Assembly (NCBI GenBank): GCA_021234155.1
Contig: JAJEKV010000002.1
Span: 22,099,726-22,163,725 of the forward strand
DNA: 64,000 bases
Origin: Isoetes taiwanensis
Lineage: Eukaryota; Streptophyta; Lycopodiopsida; Isoetales; Isoetaceae
Reading direction: 5' to 3'
The translations under genes were made by a program, and so were the position numbers. This document shows positions 9,255-19,816 of the stretch, one piece after another. How positions within the stretch are numbered: position 1 is the first letter of the stretch; every line of letters begins with the position of its first letter. The notes beneath the pieces are model-generated. The model was given only the letters and a program-made list of their open reading frames with translations. It did no database searches and was not told the DNA's origin.

Positions 9255-10806
9255 GGTGCAAGGTGAATGCAGGTAAAGACAAATTCTGACCAGGAATTTT
9301 ACAGAATTGAAGGTAAAATCATCAGAATGCGAGGTGAAATTCGAGACTTGGAGGTGAAACAACAAGAATGATGCGTAAAGATTTGTACGTCAACCAGAAA
9401 CCTACTTTCATTCCTTAAAAGAAATAGTGCCACATGGAACAACCTGAGTGGTTCACTTGGTAGAATTTGTCTTAACCTGCATTTACGTTATAATAATTGC
9501 AGTTTACTATGCATTCCCAGGGATCATTACAATAATTGCAGTTTGCTATACATTCCCTGGAGTCATCCCTGCCTCCGCGTTCCAAGGGATTCCTCTCCGG
9601 AAATGCGCAAATGCACAGTAAACTCCAATTTTTATATAAGGAAAAAGAAAATTCTCTAGCCATTTTTCAGAATATTTGACGGGAATTCTTGTCTACACAT
9701 ATATAATTGAGTTTGGTTAAGGAATCTTTGAGGTATCACCGCCACGTGAGTTGTTTCGGAAAAATAGGAGGGTTCAATTTTAATTTGTTGAAAAAGCATA
9801 GAGTGACACGTTTTAAGCAATTGTTTTGAGCACAAGAAACCATGTTTTAAGCAATTGCTTCGAGCACAAAAAACCATATGTGTGGTGTTAGACTAGGCTA
9901 ATTGCTTCGAGAGGAAGGAAACATGTGTGGTGTGGAGAAAAATGAAGGTCACAGACATGGCGGATCTATGAGGAGGTGCCTCCAGCAAGATCGGGTGGAG
10001 GCGGCAGAAGAAGCTTGCAGAAGCATATTCTTACAAGCCATGGCTGGAATCTTGACATCTTGATGTCGCAGTTATGGCTATCATGGATGGTGATGTAGGT
10101 CGCATGCCATCTCAAGAAAAAATGGATACAACTGCATTAAATTATTCGCTTTGGATCTTCACAAGGGTTATACAGCTGGATTAGGTTGAGGCTTGCGGCA
10201 ATTTAGTGGAAATGAGTCTGAAAGAATGTGGTTGGGCAAAGAGCGGTAGCCATTAATCAAAATCCTGGATAGATATGGTGCATTCACCTCCAGGGGCTTC
10301 AGAAGGTGCAACGATTAGGAATTTTGAGGCTATGGGCAGCAGCATGCCAATACTCCCGGCTTCTGCCAGGGATGTTATGCTTAAAACATGTTAGTAAATT
10401 ATGTGAATGAGAACATTATGTCATGGGGATATTAACCCAACTTCAAAAATCAATTGGAACAAATTACCTATCTCTAGATGTACGCATTAGTACATCAATT
10501 GAAATACAGCACAAAATCATAGCAAAACCTTAGTGAAAAGCGTACAAAAATACAAAAGTAACCCCCTGTTATTATGCTACACATTCCTTACTAGCATATA
10601 ATGTATTGGGACATCCATGGTGTGGTGACGTACTCATGACTTAGACAGGTACTATATGTTACGTGTATCTATACAAGATGTATACAAGATGGGAACGTCA
10701 CATTCTCCCCACCTTAAAAATGATATTGTCCTCAGAATTAAGACTACTCTACAGGGTTGTGGGTTGTGGGGACACATGACATGCTAGCATGCAAACTCTC
10801 CCCTTC
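9255..10806. other. Intergenic, no supported gene
   Basis: No convincing gene. At 10558-10581 the minus strand reads TGTAGCATAATAACAGGGGG, matching the first bases of the dispersed repeat at 2218 and 56130, but the similarity stops after ~22 bp. Confidence 0.4.
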
Positions 10807-10872
10807 TTAGATAGATAGATAGATAGAAAGATAGATAGATAGATAGATATAGATAGGTAGGTAGGTAGGTAG
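10807..10872. repeat. (GATA)n/(GGTA)n microsatellite
   Basis: Uninterrupted and slightly varied GATA units, passing into GGTA units. Confidence 0.95.
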
Positions 10873-10930
10873 AAAATTTTAACGTTTGCACTTGCAAACT
10901 GCAGCTTCTGAAACTCAAGGGGTGCACAGA

Positions 10931-10952
10931 GCGCCGGCTTCGCCGGCGCCAA
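10931..10952. repeat. GC-rich UUCG-loop hairpin
   Basis: GCGCCGGC-TTC-GCCGGCGC is a near-perfect short stem in otherwise AT-rich DNA. Function unknown. Confidence 0.6.
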
Positions 10953-11279
10953 ATTCTTGTTTATAGGTAAAATTTTACAAATCCCAATAGCACATGGACA
11001 CCCTCCTGAACAAGTTTGAAAATGGGGTAGCTGCAAAGCCCTTTTACAATAAGGCATGTAGATGACTTTATATGGTGGTAGGTAGCTTGATGAATGTTTT
11101 CCAACTAACATGTGAAGGGAAACATCACCCTCAAACACACCCTTAAACTTTCTCAGCTTATCTATGAGAACGTGCAGAAGTTGTGAGCCCGTAAGGATAT
11201 GCACCTTCGCCTAGAGTAAAAGAGTTATGTCTCTGTTTTGCTATAGCATGCAACTATTCCAGTTGTTTATAGGACATAG

Positions 11280-12690
11280 GAAGGAAGGAAGGAAGGAAGG
11301 TACTTTTATCGTCCACGGAGACCAATCGGTCTATGGGACCCAATACAAAACGCAAACAAAGCGGATTCATCGCCCGGATTAAAAACCCCGCCCGGAAGGG
11401 TTTTCGAGGAAAAACGTGGCGACAATCAGCCCGGACGACAAACTAACATACAAAATGCGAAACACCCAAATATATACAAGTCATGCACCGCACGCGGTGC
11501 CTAATCGTGGCGGCCAGGCGGGGGGCAAAAGGTGACCTCGCAGTCCAAGATACCTCCCCGAATAAACGACCCCGTGGCACGATCGGCCGGTGTGTTCATC
11601 AACAAATGTAAGGGCAAGTCCGGCCGCATACTAAGGGAGCGATGTCGACCCGGACCGACCGAACGCCGGGCAACTCGGAAAGTGTGAGACTCATCCTCAA
11701 TGACACCCGCTTGACAAAGACTGCAGAGCCCCTCCTGGCGGGGCTCCCCAACCCACCCGCCTGCCTCGATCGCGAAGATGGTGGGCACTGTATGCGAATG
11801 GAGGCAATGAGTCTGCGCTTTTTGGGGCCGGGAACGCAGTAGATAGAGCTGTGGGCCCCGGGCTAACACGGGGTTGATGTGCTCCTTGTAATGGGCGTTT
11901 TGACTGCTCTAGAGCGTAGGGGTCCCGAGCTTGCCAAGGAAACAAGCGTCTAGGTACTCCGCGGTATCCGCGATCGGCCGATGTGGCCCAAGACGCGCAT
12001 CGTGCTCTGCATGTTCCATCTGGCGAACCAGCGATCTCTCTTACCCCTCCAACGGGCCCTAAAGCATTGCGGACTCATTGCCCACGGTGTAAGCCCGGTG
12101 CGGGAGCCGAGCATTACCCATAGTAACCACTTTACGAAAATAGGCGATGTGTCTATCAAGGGCTGCCCGTGAAGCGGCAAGAATCCGATTTTCTGCGGCG
12201 AGAATCGATGGGGCGAAGGTTTCACCCCAAGTTCCGTGCCAAAAATGCCTACGCACTTTGCTCCAAGTCATTCCATGTCGCCAAAGAGAGGCGGCCAGGG
12301 CCCCAAACCTCGACCCGTCTGGAGGGCCAATTTCGACCGGTGCGAACAGATGTGACCGATGGCCCCAATCATAGAGCTCGCACGGTGACTGTTGTTGCGC
12401 ATGGCATAAAGCGCTTTCCGGCCTCTTTGTCACCCCATAGCGGATAGACGCCTCCCGCCCAGAAGCGAGGAGGGGAACTCCACCCCTAGATACTTGTAGG
12501 TGGGCGTGACGGTCCACAGGCTGTCCCCGATATGTGAGTGCAGGAGGCATGGGGTGACGTGAAGAGGATATGAGAACCACCCTGGTCTTGGCCAGATCCA
12601 CGCGCATGTCTGTAGCCTGACAAAATGTGTCTAGGGCATCCAGGTGAGACTGCATAGCTTCTGGGGTGTGGGCCAGCAGGCCAACATGGA
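11280..12690 (-). mobile_element. 5'-truncated GC-rich LINE, copy B
   Basis: On the minus strand the sequence begins just after the RT YADD box (GLLAHTPEAMQSHLDALDTF). It continues with DMRVDLAKTRVVLISSS, typical of the RT thumb region of LINE ORF2. It then reaches the C-terminal zinc domain with CSLCQAGVIEDESHTFR near 11730, the family 3' hairpin at 11311-11339 and a (TTCC)n tail. Several frameshifts break ORF2. It is strongly GC- and CpG-rich compared with its AT-rich flanks, which marks the element borders sharply. Confidence 0.85.
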
Positions 12691-13018
12691 ATATGGATGC
12701 AATTCTTCATGTGGTTTCCAAGTAGAGTCCAAAATGCCTTTCGAAAACTAATTGAATGGAAATGTTGCATATGGATCAAGATGAATAAGATTTCAAAAGA
12801 ACTTGCAGATAAGCGAATCTTGCTGGATATGTGCGAATACATGTGCAAAAGACTCCTGAAGCAATGTTTTTTGACATGCCATGATATGTTAGGAGCAAAA
12901 AAGGACTAGATATTAACTTCCAGTGAAGGTCTCTTCTTCTTTTTCTGCATTTGGGGATTTGGAGTTCTAGAACTCTTACTTGATTCTATAATGGCTGATT
13001 GCAGAAGAAGCGGAGGAT
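12691..13018. other. Intergenic, no supported gene
   Basis: AT-rich. An open frame at 12697-12909 has no recognisable motif. Confidence 0.45.
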
Positions 13019-13108
13019 AACCCTCCTCTTGAGATGATTATGACAGATAACCCTCGAGGCCGGCAGGCCAAGAGGGTTGTCTGCCATAATCATCGAGAGG
13101 GGAGGGTT
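13019..13108. repeat. Imperfect inverted repeat (hairpin)
   Basis: The arms at 13019-13055 and 13072-13108 are complementary over ~37 bp with a few mismatches (AACCCTCCTCTTGAGATGAT paired with its near-complement). The loop is ~16 bp, itself GGCC-rich. It lies ~500 bp upstream of the CENP-C start, followed by several GATAATC motifs. Confidence 0.8.
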
Positions 13109-13612
13109 GGCCTCCCTTAAATATCTGGTGGAGGCGATTATCATCATGGATCTGATAATCTCCTCAATCTCAGCCGTGGACTTGATAATCACTCAAGAGC
13201 AATGGATTATCAGAAATAACCTCCCCTACCAAGATGCTGATTTAACGGTGGAAATTGCTGCGATCAGATAATCGCTCGACACTAGATGTTTAAAGAGTAC
13301 GCTTGAAGTTGCAATCTTGAGGCTATAGGCAACAACCCCTTTTCTGTTAAAATCATAATGGCTTCATAAGGCTCCTTTCGGATAACCAGACTTCCCAAAA
13401 TTGGGCAAGGCTTTGCTTTACTATCTGAAAACTCTTACAAGAAGCCTTCTAGACAGTCATTGTCTATTGAAAAATTTTCATCTTGAAATAGTCTCGTAAA
13501 CGAGATTACTTTGGGTTCTAACTGACAAAGGAATGTTCGCGGCCGCCGTGGTAAATTTTTTGTTTTATCTTAAAAGATTTTGCGTTTAACAAAAAGTGCT
13601 TTTTGAAAGTTA

Positions 13613-16229
13613 ATGGGTTCTCACCGGCAAAGCGATCCCAGAGGGCATAACTTTTTTCAAAAACATAGCGGGAGTGTGGCTATGGCCAAGCACCTCTCTA
13701 GCAACAACGTCGACGACTATGCGGATGACGATGAAAAGTTAATGGATCTGATGCCGGCCGCCTTTACCCTTTTTCGTCAAGATCTGGAAGGGGTGATGCA
13801 TCCCAATCTTGGTCGGCAGCATTTTGAACCAGTAAGTAATCCCTTCCCAAGAACTGGCTCTAGATCAGCACGCATCTGTTTCCTAAATCATCCTTTAATG
13901 CAATCGGCACATTTACCCCGTCACCATACTTACCACTCGTGACCATCTGTCTTTGCATATTTGAAACTTTGATGCTTGGTTTTCATTTATCGTATCCTCA
14001 TCTTTGCAACATATTTGCATGAAGTTTCATAGCATTTCTTCTACAAGAACCGTGACCTGTTTTGTTCTTTTTTGGATAAATCCACGATTAAACCTTTGGG
14101 TTACAATTTCTGGTATAAATTCTTGCGGGAGTTGTTTTGCGTGTCCGATTGATCTTAATCCTAACAAACAGCCTTGGCAGAGTGAGCAGTCCCATAAAAG
14201 GAAGTCTGGAGACTTGGATAATCGAAATATTGACAAAGAGAACAAAGGGAACACAAATGCCTATGATCGGAAGAAGAAGAAGCGTCAATCAAGAGGAAGT
14301 GGTCGCTTTGTAAAGCCTCTCCATTTTCAAGTTAGGTATGCATTGTTTGTTATTCTCCCTTTTCTTTAACCGTCGACATGATTCATCATGAAGAGAACTG
14401 GAAGTTAGGAGTGGCAAACTTTCTTGCATATACAGATTTTGAGGCTTCATTGAATCACAGCTAGCCAATGCTAATTTTGCAGCAATAAAGTGCTGAACTC
14501 AAATAATAAAAACAAACCCGGGAAACCTACGAGTGTTGAGCACTTTTGGGTCAATGAAGAGAAAAAGAACTGTAAGCTCTACCATCTTTACATTGGATAT
14601 ATAGCACTTGCTAAAGAATTTTTAGATATGGGCATGCATGCTATGCAGATGCAGAAAAGTTTATACGTAGGTTATCCAGCGATATTGGCAGTCAAATGTG
14701 CACCCAAGAAAGCACTACTCTTGGAGGAAAACGCCATGGAAGCTAAATCATTTTATGAACTCTATTTTCATTCTATCATAAATGTAACAACATGATTATG
14801 GTAGAAAATGTTGCTACTTAATAGTCTTTCTCTTTTTGTTCCTTCAGTCGTAAGGTTCTAGAGAAAGTGAATGTCGAGTTCACTGATATTGACACGGAGA
14901 CATTAATTGAAGAAGAGGAACCATCATTAATATCACACTCAAATTCAGGGAAGGGCATTTCTTTTGAAAATCAGGCATTGAAATTCCAAGAAGATGCATG
15001 CAGAAACCCCATACAGAGTTCAGAAAGCAACCTTAGATTGAGGATTGCAGAAGTTCAGAATACTGCTTCATTGCCCCTTCATGGTGCAGAAGTTCTTGTT
15101 CTAGGATGTTCATCGAAATCCAATGTGCTTTATGACAATGGAAGTGACATGGAAGTGTCCGAAAATGACTCACCAATGGCACCAGATCAGGCCAAAGGTA
15201 TATTGGAGTCTCAAGCAATTGCAGAATCATCACAGCCTGTAAGTTACCAGATTTTCCAGTTGTATGCCTTTTTAGAATTCACTTCCAGTTTAAAACCATC
15301 AAAATCAATAACTAAGGTGTTAAAAAGATCCGTATGTGCGTGAGTGCTGGTTCAATAGACAAGTTGGCATTTACAAATAACAAATCTGGAGATGAAGCTG
15401 GAGTCTTAATAAGATATTGGTGAAGTCTTAATCTGAAGGAATCTTAAGTTGCACTTGTAGACATGCCAACGTCAGTAACCTGAATTCCTTTGTCAGGCTC
15501 CATTGTGTCTGTCTATTTGGCTAGATGAGTTTGCTGCACTGGCCTTGAGTAAAAATTTCAAGGCCAGAAATTTTTTCCTTGTGATTTTTTTGACGAGTTC
15601 TGCTTGTTGCTGAGATCTGTAGTATGCCTCGAAGGATATTTTGGTACCCCCAAAGGAAAGGGAAAACAATGCAGAAGAATTGAAAATTTTGAAGCATCAG
15701 AAAAGGGGTAGGCAACGAGAAGTGGAGGAGGATCCTGGGCTCCAAGGTGGAATTTTCTTTCTCTCTCTTATATGAGGATGCTTTATTGGAAATATCACAT
15801 GTGGCTATAAATTCGATTCTCAGCAAAGATTTAATTTGCAGGAAGTCTAGTTGGCGCTAAGTATTAGAGCACAATTATAATGTCACATAATGTTACTTTT
15901 GAACATCCAGGTGCAGGCATGACATGGGAAAATGGTACAAGACGCAGTACTAGAATGAAATATAAGCCTTTGGACTATTGGAGAGGTGAACGGTTGATCT
16001 ACGGGCGAATACATAAAAGTAAGCACTTAGTGGTCTGATTTCTAATTCACTCAATTCATCTTCCTCTGCTTTCTAAGCTGAGTTTTGGACAGGTGTATGT
16101 ACATTGATTGCTGTAAAGTACACATCTCCCGTTAATGTTTGGGCAAAGGCAAGAGGCTGTTGGAAAAAGTTCAAAATAGAGTCACTTGTTTCAGATGAAT
16201 ATCAGGCTATGGTGGATATCCTTGCATGA
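13613..16229 (+). CDS. CENP-C: Centromere protein C (CENP-C) homologue, multi-exon
   Basis: CENP-C is the inner-kinetochore protein that binds centromeric nucleosomes. The key evidence is near the 3' end. The exon 15911-16018 encodes [20 protein letters not shown] followed by [12 protein letters not shown], the conserved CENP-C motif (R-R-S-R, PL-YW, YGRIH). The last exon 16093-16229 encodes [13 protein letters not shown]-stop, matching the conserved plant CENP-C C-terminus. Upstream exons read in phase: 13613-13831 (or from the ATG at 13682; contains [17 protein letters not shown]), 14181-14335 (very basic, [11 protein letters not shown]), 14483 to about 14571, 14848-15238 (acidic) and about 15622-15746. 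Junctions between 14571 and 15911 are not all resolved. The donors CCA/GTAAGT at 13832 and CCT/GTAAGT at 15239 are good. The middle is low-complexity, as usual for this fast-evolving protein. Confidence 0.82.
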
Positions 16230-16427
16230 TACTGCAAAGACTACGTTGTTTTGTATACTTTTGTGAATATTTGAATACCGCGTTTTGCTTCTATATAGTG
16301 GCGAACATGTTGGCGAAGTGAATAAAAATTTGAGTATCATATCTTCTAATTCACTCTTTTGCCCAACTTAAGGTCTATAATCTGTGCTTGAAGAAGATGG
16401 GCGGGTTTAATGTTAACAGAAAATAAA

Positions 16428-17082
16428 GGAAAATTACTAGAATGTCCCTACAAAGCTTTGATATTACTGCCAGAATGTCCCTAAATAGGTTGTATACAAC
16501 GAACAAATTCCCTTACACACCAACTTAGTTACTTCCTGCCCTTCCTTACATGCCAAACTTAATTACCAAAATTCTCTTGCACAATCATTCTAATATGAAA
16601 TTAGTTCAGGTAAATAGATAAATATTATTGTAATGTTGTGGAGACCACATAGGGCCATGGGAAGGAATTATCCACAGTGCAACTCTAAATGGTATCGAAC
16701 TTGAGACTCTGGATAGTGGAGTGGTTTCATGTTATTAAGTGATCAAAACCCTTACAAGACCACACAGGGCCATGGGACAGAATTATCCATAGTGGAACTC
16801 TAAGTGGTATCGAACTTGAGCTCTGGAGAGTGGAGTGATTTCGTGTTATTAATCGATCAAAACCCTTACAATAGGCAAAACCACATTTATGTTCAATGCC
16901 TTAGACCCTAATTACTAAAGATTAGAAATCCTAATTATTGCCACCTTCTATCACATTGACAAGTCTAAATAAGGGAATTTATTCATACATCATTTGTCCA
17001 CAATGTATTTAGGGTCATTTTGGTGATTTTGATACTAACATCGTAATTATCAAAATTGCAGAGGTATTTTGGTAGTTTTTCC
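16428..17082. mobile_element. MULE-like non-autonomous element
   Basis: Terminal inverted repeats of ~95 bp, imperfect. The left end is GGAAAATTACTAGAATGTCC; the right end, reverse-complemented, is GGAAAAACTACCAAAATACC. The arms continue to align down to AAATTCCC. The flanks carry a candidate 9-bp target duplication (GAAAATAAA at 16419-16427, TAAAATAAG at 17083-17091; seven of nine identical), the size used by Mutator elements. The interior has no transposase but holds a ~114-bp tandem duplication. It lies 200 bp downstream of the CENP-C stop. Confidence 0.7.
16642..16869. repeat. 114-bp tandem duplication inside the MULE-like element
   Basis: Units 16642-16755 and 16757-16869 both start AGACCACA-AGGGCCATGGG, contain GGTATCGAACTTGAG and end GATCAAAACCCTTAC. 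They differ at scattered positions. The reverse complement of GGTATCGAACTT resembles a pol III B box, but no A box was found. Confidence 0.85.
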
Positions 17083-17091
17083 TAAAATAAG

Positions 17092-19032
17092 AGCTATGAT
17101 ATCAACATGGAGCACTATATCTACATTATAACACTCAATGATGAACACTATATTTATGCATAATGAAGCATGATATCCCTCCTGGCTTTTGAATGCTCAC
17201 TTCTAAGCAATTATAAAGACGTTCTTTGTAACTTTGATTTGGAAGTATAATTTTTAAAACACTTCGAATAGTTTCTCATGCCCTAATGGCATTCCTTTGG
17301 CACATGAAAAATGTCCAAGTGTCACAAATGTGATATCTTATAATTGCTTTTTTTAAGGACGCCAAACTTTATTAAAAGTCTAAGCAAAAAGACAGATACA
17401 ACTGCACAGGTGGATTAAAATCTCAGAGGATAATCATGATCTATTGAGTAGGACCATCAGCCTATACACAAGACAACATCTCCAAATATTTCTCAAAGAT
17501 CAACTATCTCTTGGTAGGAGCAGGTGATGTCTTATAATTAATGACAAGTTCACGTTGAAAATTCCGAATTCTACGCCTTCGTTGGCTTCAAATCCTGGAG
17601 TGAAACCTGCAAAGTCTCTAATCATGACAAACCATGGAACACAAGCATACTCACATATCCAATCCCACCTCCCACCTCAAAATAAACATGTAGAAGGGAA
17701 CAACCACTTGGCACAAGGGTCACCATAATAGCACAAGGCCTATTACTTGGCACAAGGGCCATCCATTCTTGACATAAGGACCATCCCCACACAAATCCAA
17801 GATATGCTTGGTCCAGTACAAAGGGGGGTTTCATTCGTCGGCTTTTGTCTATGGTGGACTTGTGTAATCTGTAAGAGGTGAAAATATCGCTGGAGATTTT
17901 TTCTCTGCACATCTGTTGCATTTCCCATTCCTCACCTCTTTTTAGGTTCCTGGTATGAATGAAAGGTTCATGCCTAGCTTCTTCCATGTTGATTTTGTCT
18001 CTCTAAAACATTTTTGCAAATTGATTCTTGGAGTTATCATCTTTTTATAGTCTTCCCATAGACTGATATCAAGCTTATGGATCTTGTGGATCTTCATTAG
18101 AGAATGGCACTTTTGTTTCTATTCTTGCTTTTTATATCACAGAATCATTATGAAAATATACAATCCTATAAAATGCCTCTTTTTTATATTTGGGGCACTG
18201 CATCCAGTTTCACATTAGGCTTGCTCAATCTAAAGTACAAAATACTTGGCATGAGGGCCACCATAACAAACATTAGGGACATGGGGTTACCAAAAAAAGG
18301 GGGGCCACAAAACAAAATCCTACTCAAACGCCTCAAAATCCTTGTGGGGGAAAAACAATTAAACCAAGAAACCTTGAATAGGGAAGACGTGCCTCAAAAC
18401 TAGCAAAAGTATCAGAGTAAAGAATTAAAGCCACTAGCAGAGACCAAACATGAGAAGACTCACAAAAGGATTTAAAACAAAAAAGAAAAAGGAAAACCAT
18501 GGTGAAAAACAAGACCAAAAAAAAAACACACAAGACAAAGCTTACTCGAAAAGCATAGTATAGGTGAAATATATACTGCAGATAAACATCGCACTTCTAG
18601 AGCCTAGTTGTAACAGAAATGAAGACAATCCAACAACCATGCTGAAAAATAGGCAAAAAACATATAGATAGATATTACTTTTTATTTCATACTACTATAT
18701 GACAATGACGTCAATATTTTTTATAATGGGATACAACGTCTCACTAAACATACAAGCTTGACAACGTCTTAGCGTATCTCTAACATAGCTCACAAGAATG
18801 AAAAAAGGGTGCAAAGAGAGTTGGAAGATAAGACCCCATGAACTAATAAAAGTTTTTCTTTTTGAAGAAAAACGAAGTTTGATGACATGCAAACAACAAA
18901 TCAATTATCTCAACCAATAAAAAGAAGAGAAATATCAACACACCAAGGAGAAAATTAACACATGCGCATCTTACCAATACGAGAATTGACAAATCCCTAA
19001 AAGGGTGCAACTCTAACATTTCAAATTCACAC
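17092..19032. other. Intergenic, no supported gene
   Basis: AT-rich. The short phrase ACTTGGCA-AGGG-CA recurs at about 17705, 17746 and 18243, hinting at decayed repeats. Open frames here show no recognisable protein family. Confidence 0.4.
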
Positions 19033-19816
19033 AGTCAGCAGGTAACACTAGTGTGCCACTACCAGTGCTTGTCAGAGTGCTTACGCATGTGGACAGGGTA
19101 GACATTTCCACGCAGACTTCGATTGAGGAATTCTCGCACAGTGGACATGCGGATGAGACAGGTAGGTCACTAGAGGACGGTCAGCACACATTGGTCCTGA
19201 ACTTGCATATCGTCGGTATTGAAGAAACGAGTGACTATCTTGCTATAGATGAGGCAAAGCATTTTTTTATGGAGGTAATGCACATACAAGCAGATGGCAT
19301 TACCTCAACACATGGGGTAGAAACAACACGACTCGACCATCCTCACATCTCCTAGTCCATTTTAGAGATTCTATTTTCCTGGTTGCATATACTGAGGCAT
19401 GGCAATCATCTGAATGGGACCACCTTTTCTATCCAGGAGGGTCTAACTCCAGCACAGCTCTGCAGACGAAAAGAGGAATTATGTCGGGAATGAGAAGCTC
19501 GCCTGCAATGCAAGTGGGCAGTGTACAGAGGTCAAGCTATCATTAAAGATCAATGGCCATCTGATCCATGGACAATTTTGTATAGCCCTGCTCTTCTTTA
19601 TGTTGTTATTTCTATTCGTTATTGTGTTTTGTGATGGGACTTAGTCCCCAAGTTTCATTTGGGATCTTGCTCTTTTTGTTGTTTTTTGAGGCTTTCATGC
19701 CTCCTTTTGTTGTTTGGATCCCATGGCGAATTTGGTTTCCGTGAGGACGTTAAAAAACGTATCTATCTATCTATCTATCTATCCATCCATCCATCCATCC
19801 ATCCATCCATCCATCA
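19033..19816 (+). repeat. LINE-tailed repeat of unknown coding content, copy 2
   Basis: Second copy of the repeat at 3415-4213, same orientation, similar over most of its length. The open frame 19053-19355 covers LNLHIVGIEETSDYLAIDE; a later frame reads YTEAWQSSEWDHLFYPGGSN. The 3' end (GGATCCCATGGCGAATTTGG, then TTTCCGTGAGGACGTTAAAA) is followed by (TATC)n(CATC)n, a different microsatellite from copy 1. Conservation of the readable peptide between copies suggests that the parent encoded a protein. Confidence 0.6.
19764..19816. repeat. (ATCT)n(ATCC)n microsatellite tail
   Basis: Tetranucleotide runs directly abut the 3' end of the repeat at 19033. Confidence 0.95.

Noticed and set aside
11280-12690. 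Horizontally transferred GC-rich gene
   Set aside because: The sequence is LINE RT-thumb and zinc domain with the family 3' hairpin; the GC content belongs to the element.
16642-16869. CRISPR array
   Set aside because: Only two ~114-bp adjacent units, no short spaced repeats, and a eukaryotic context.
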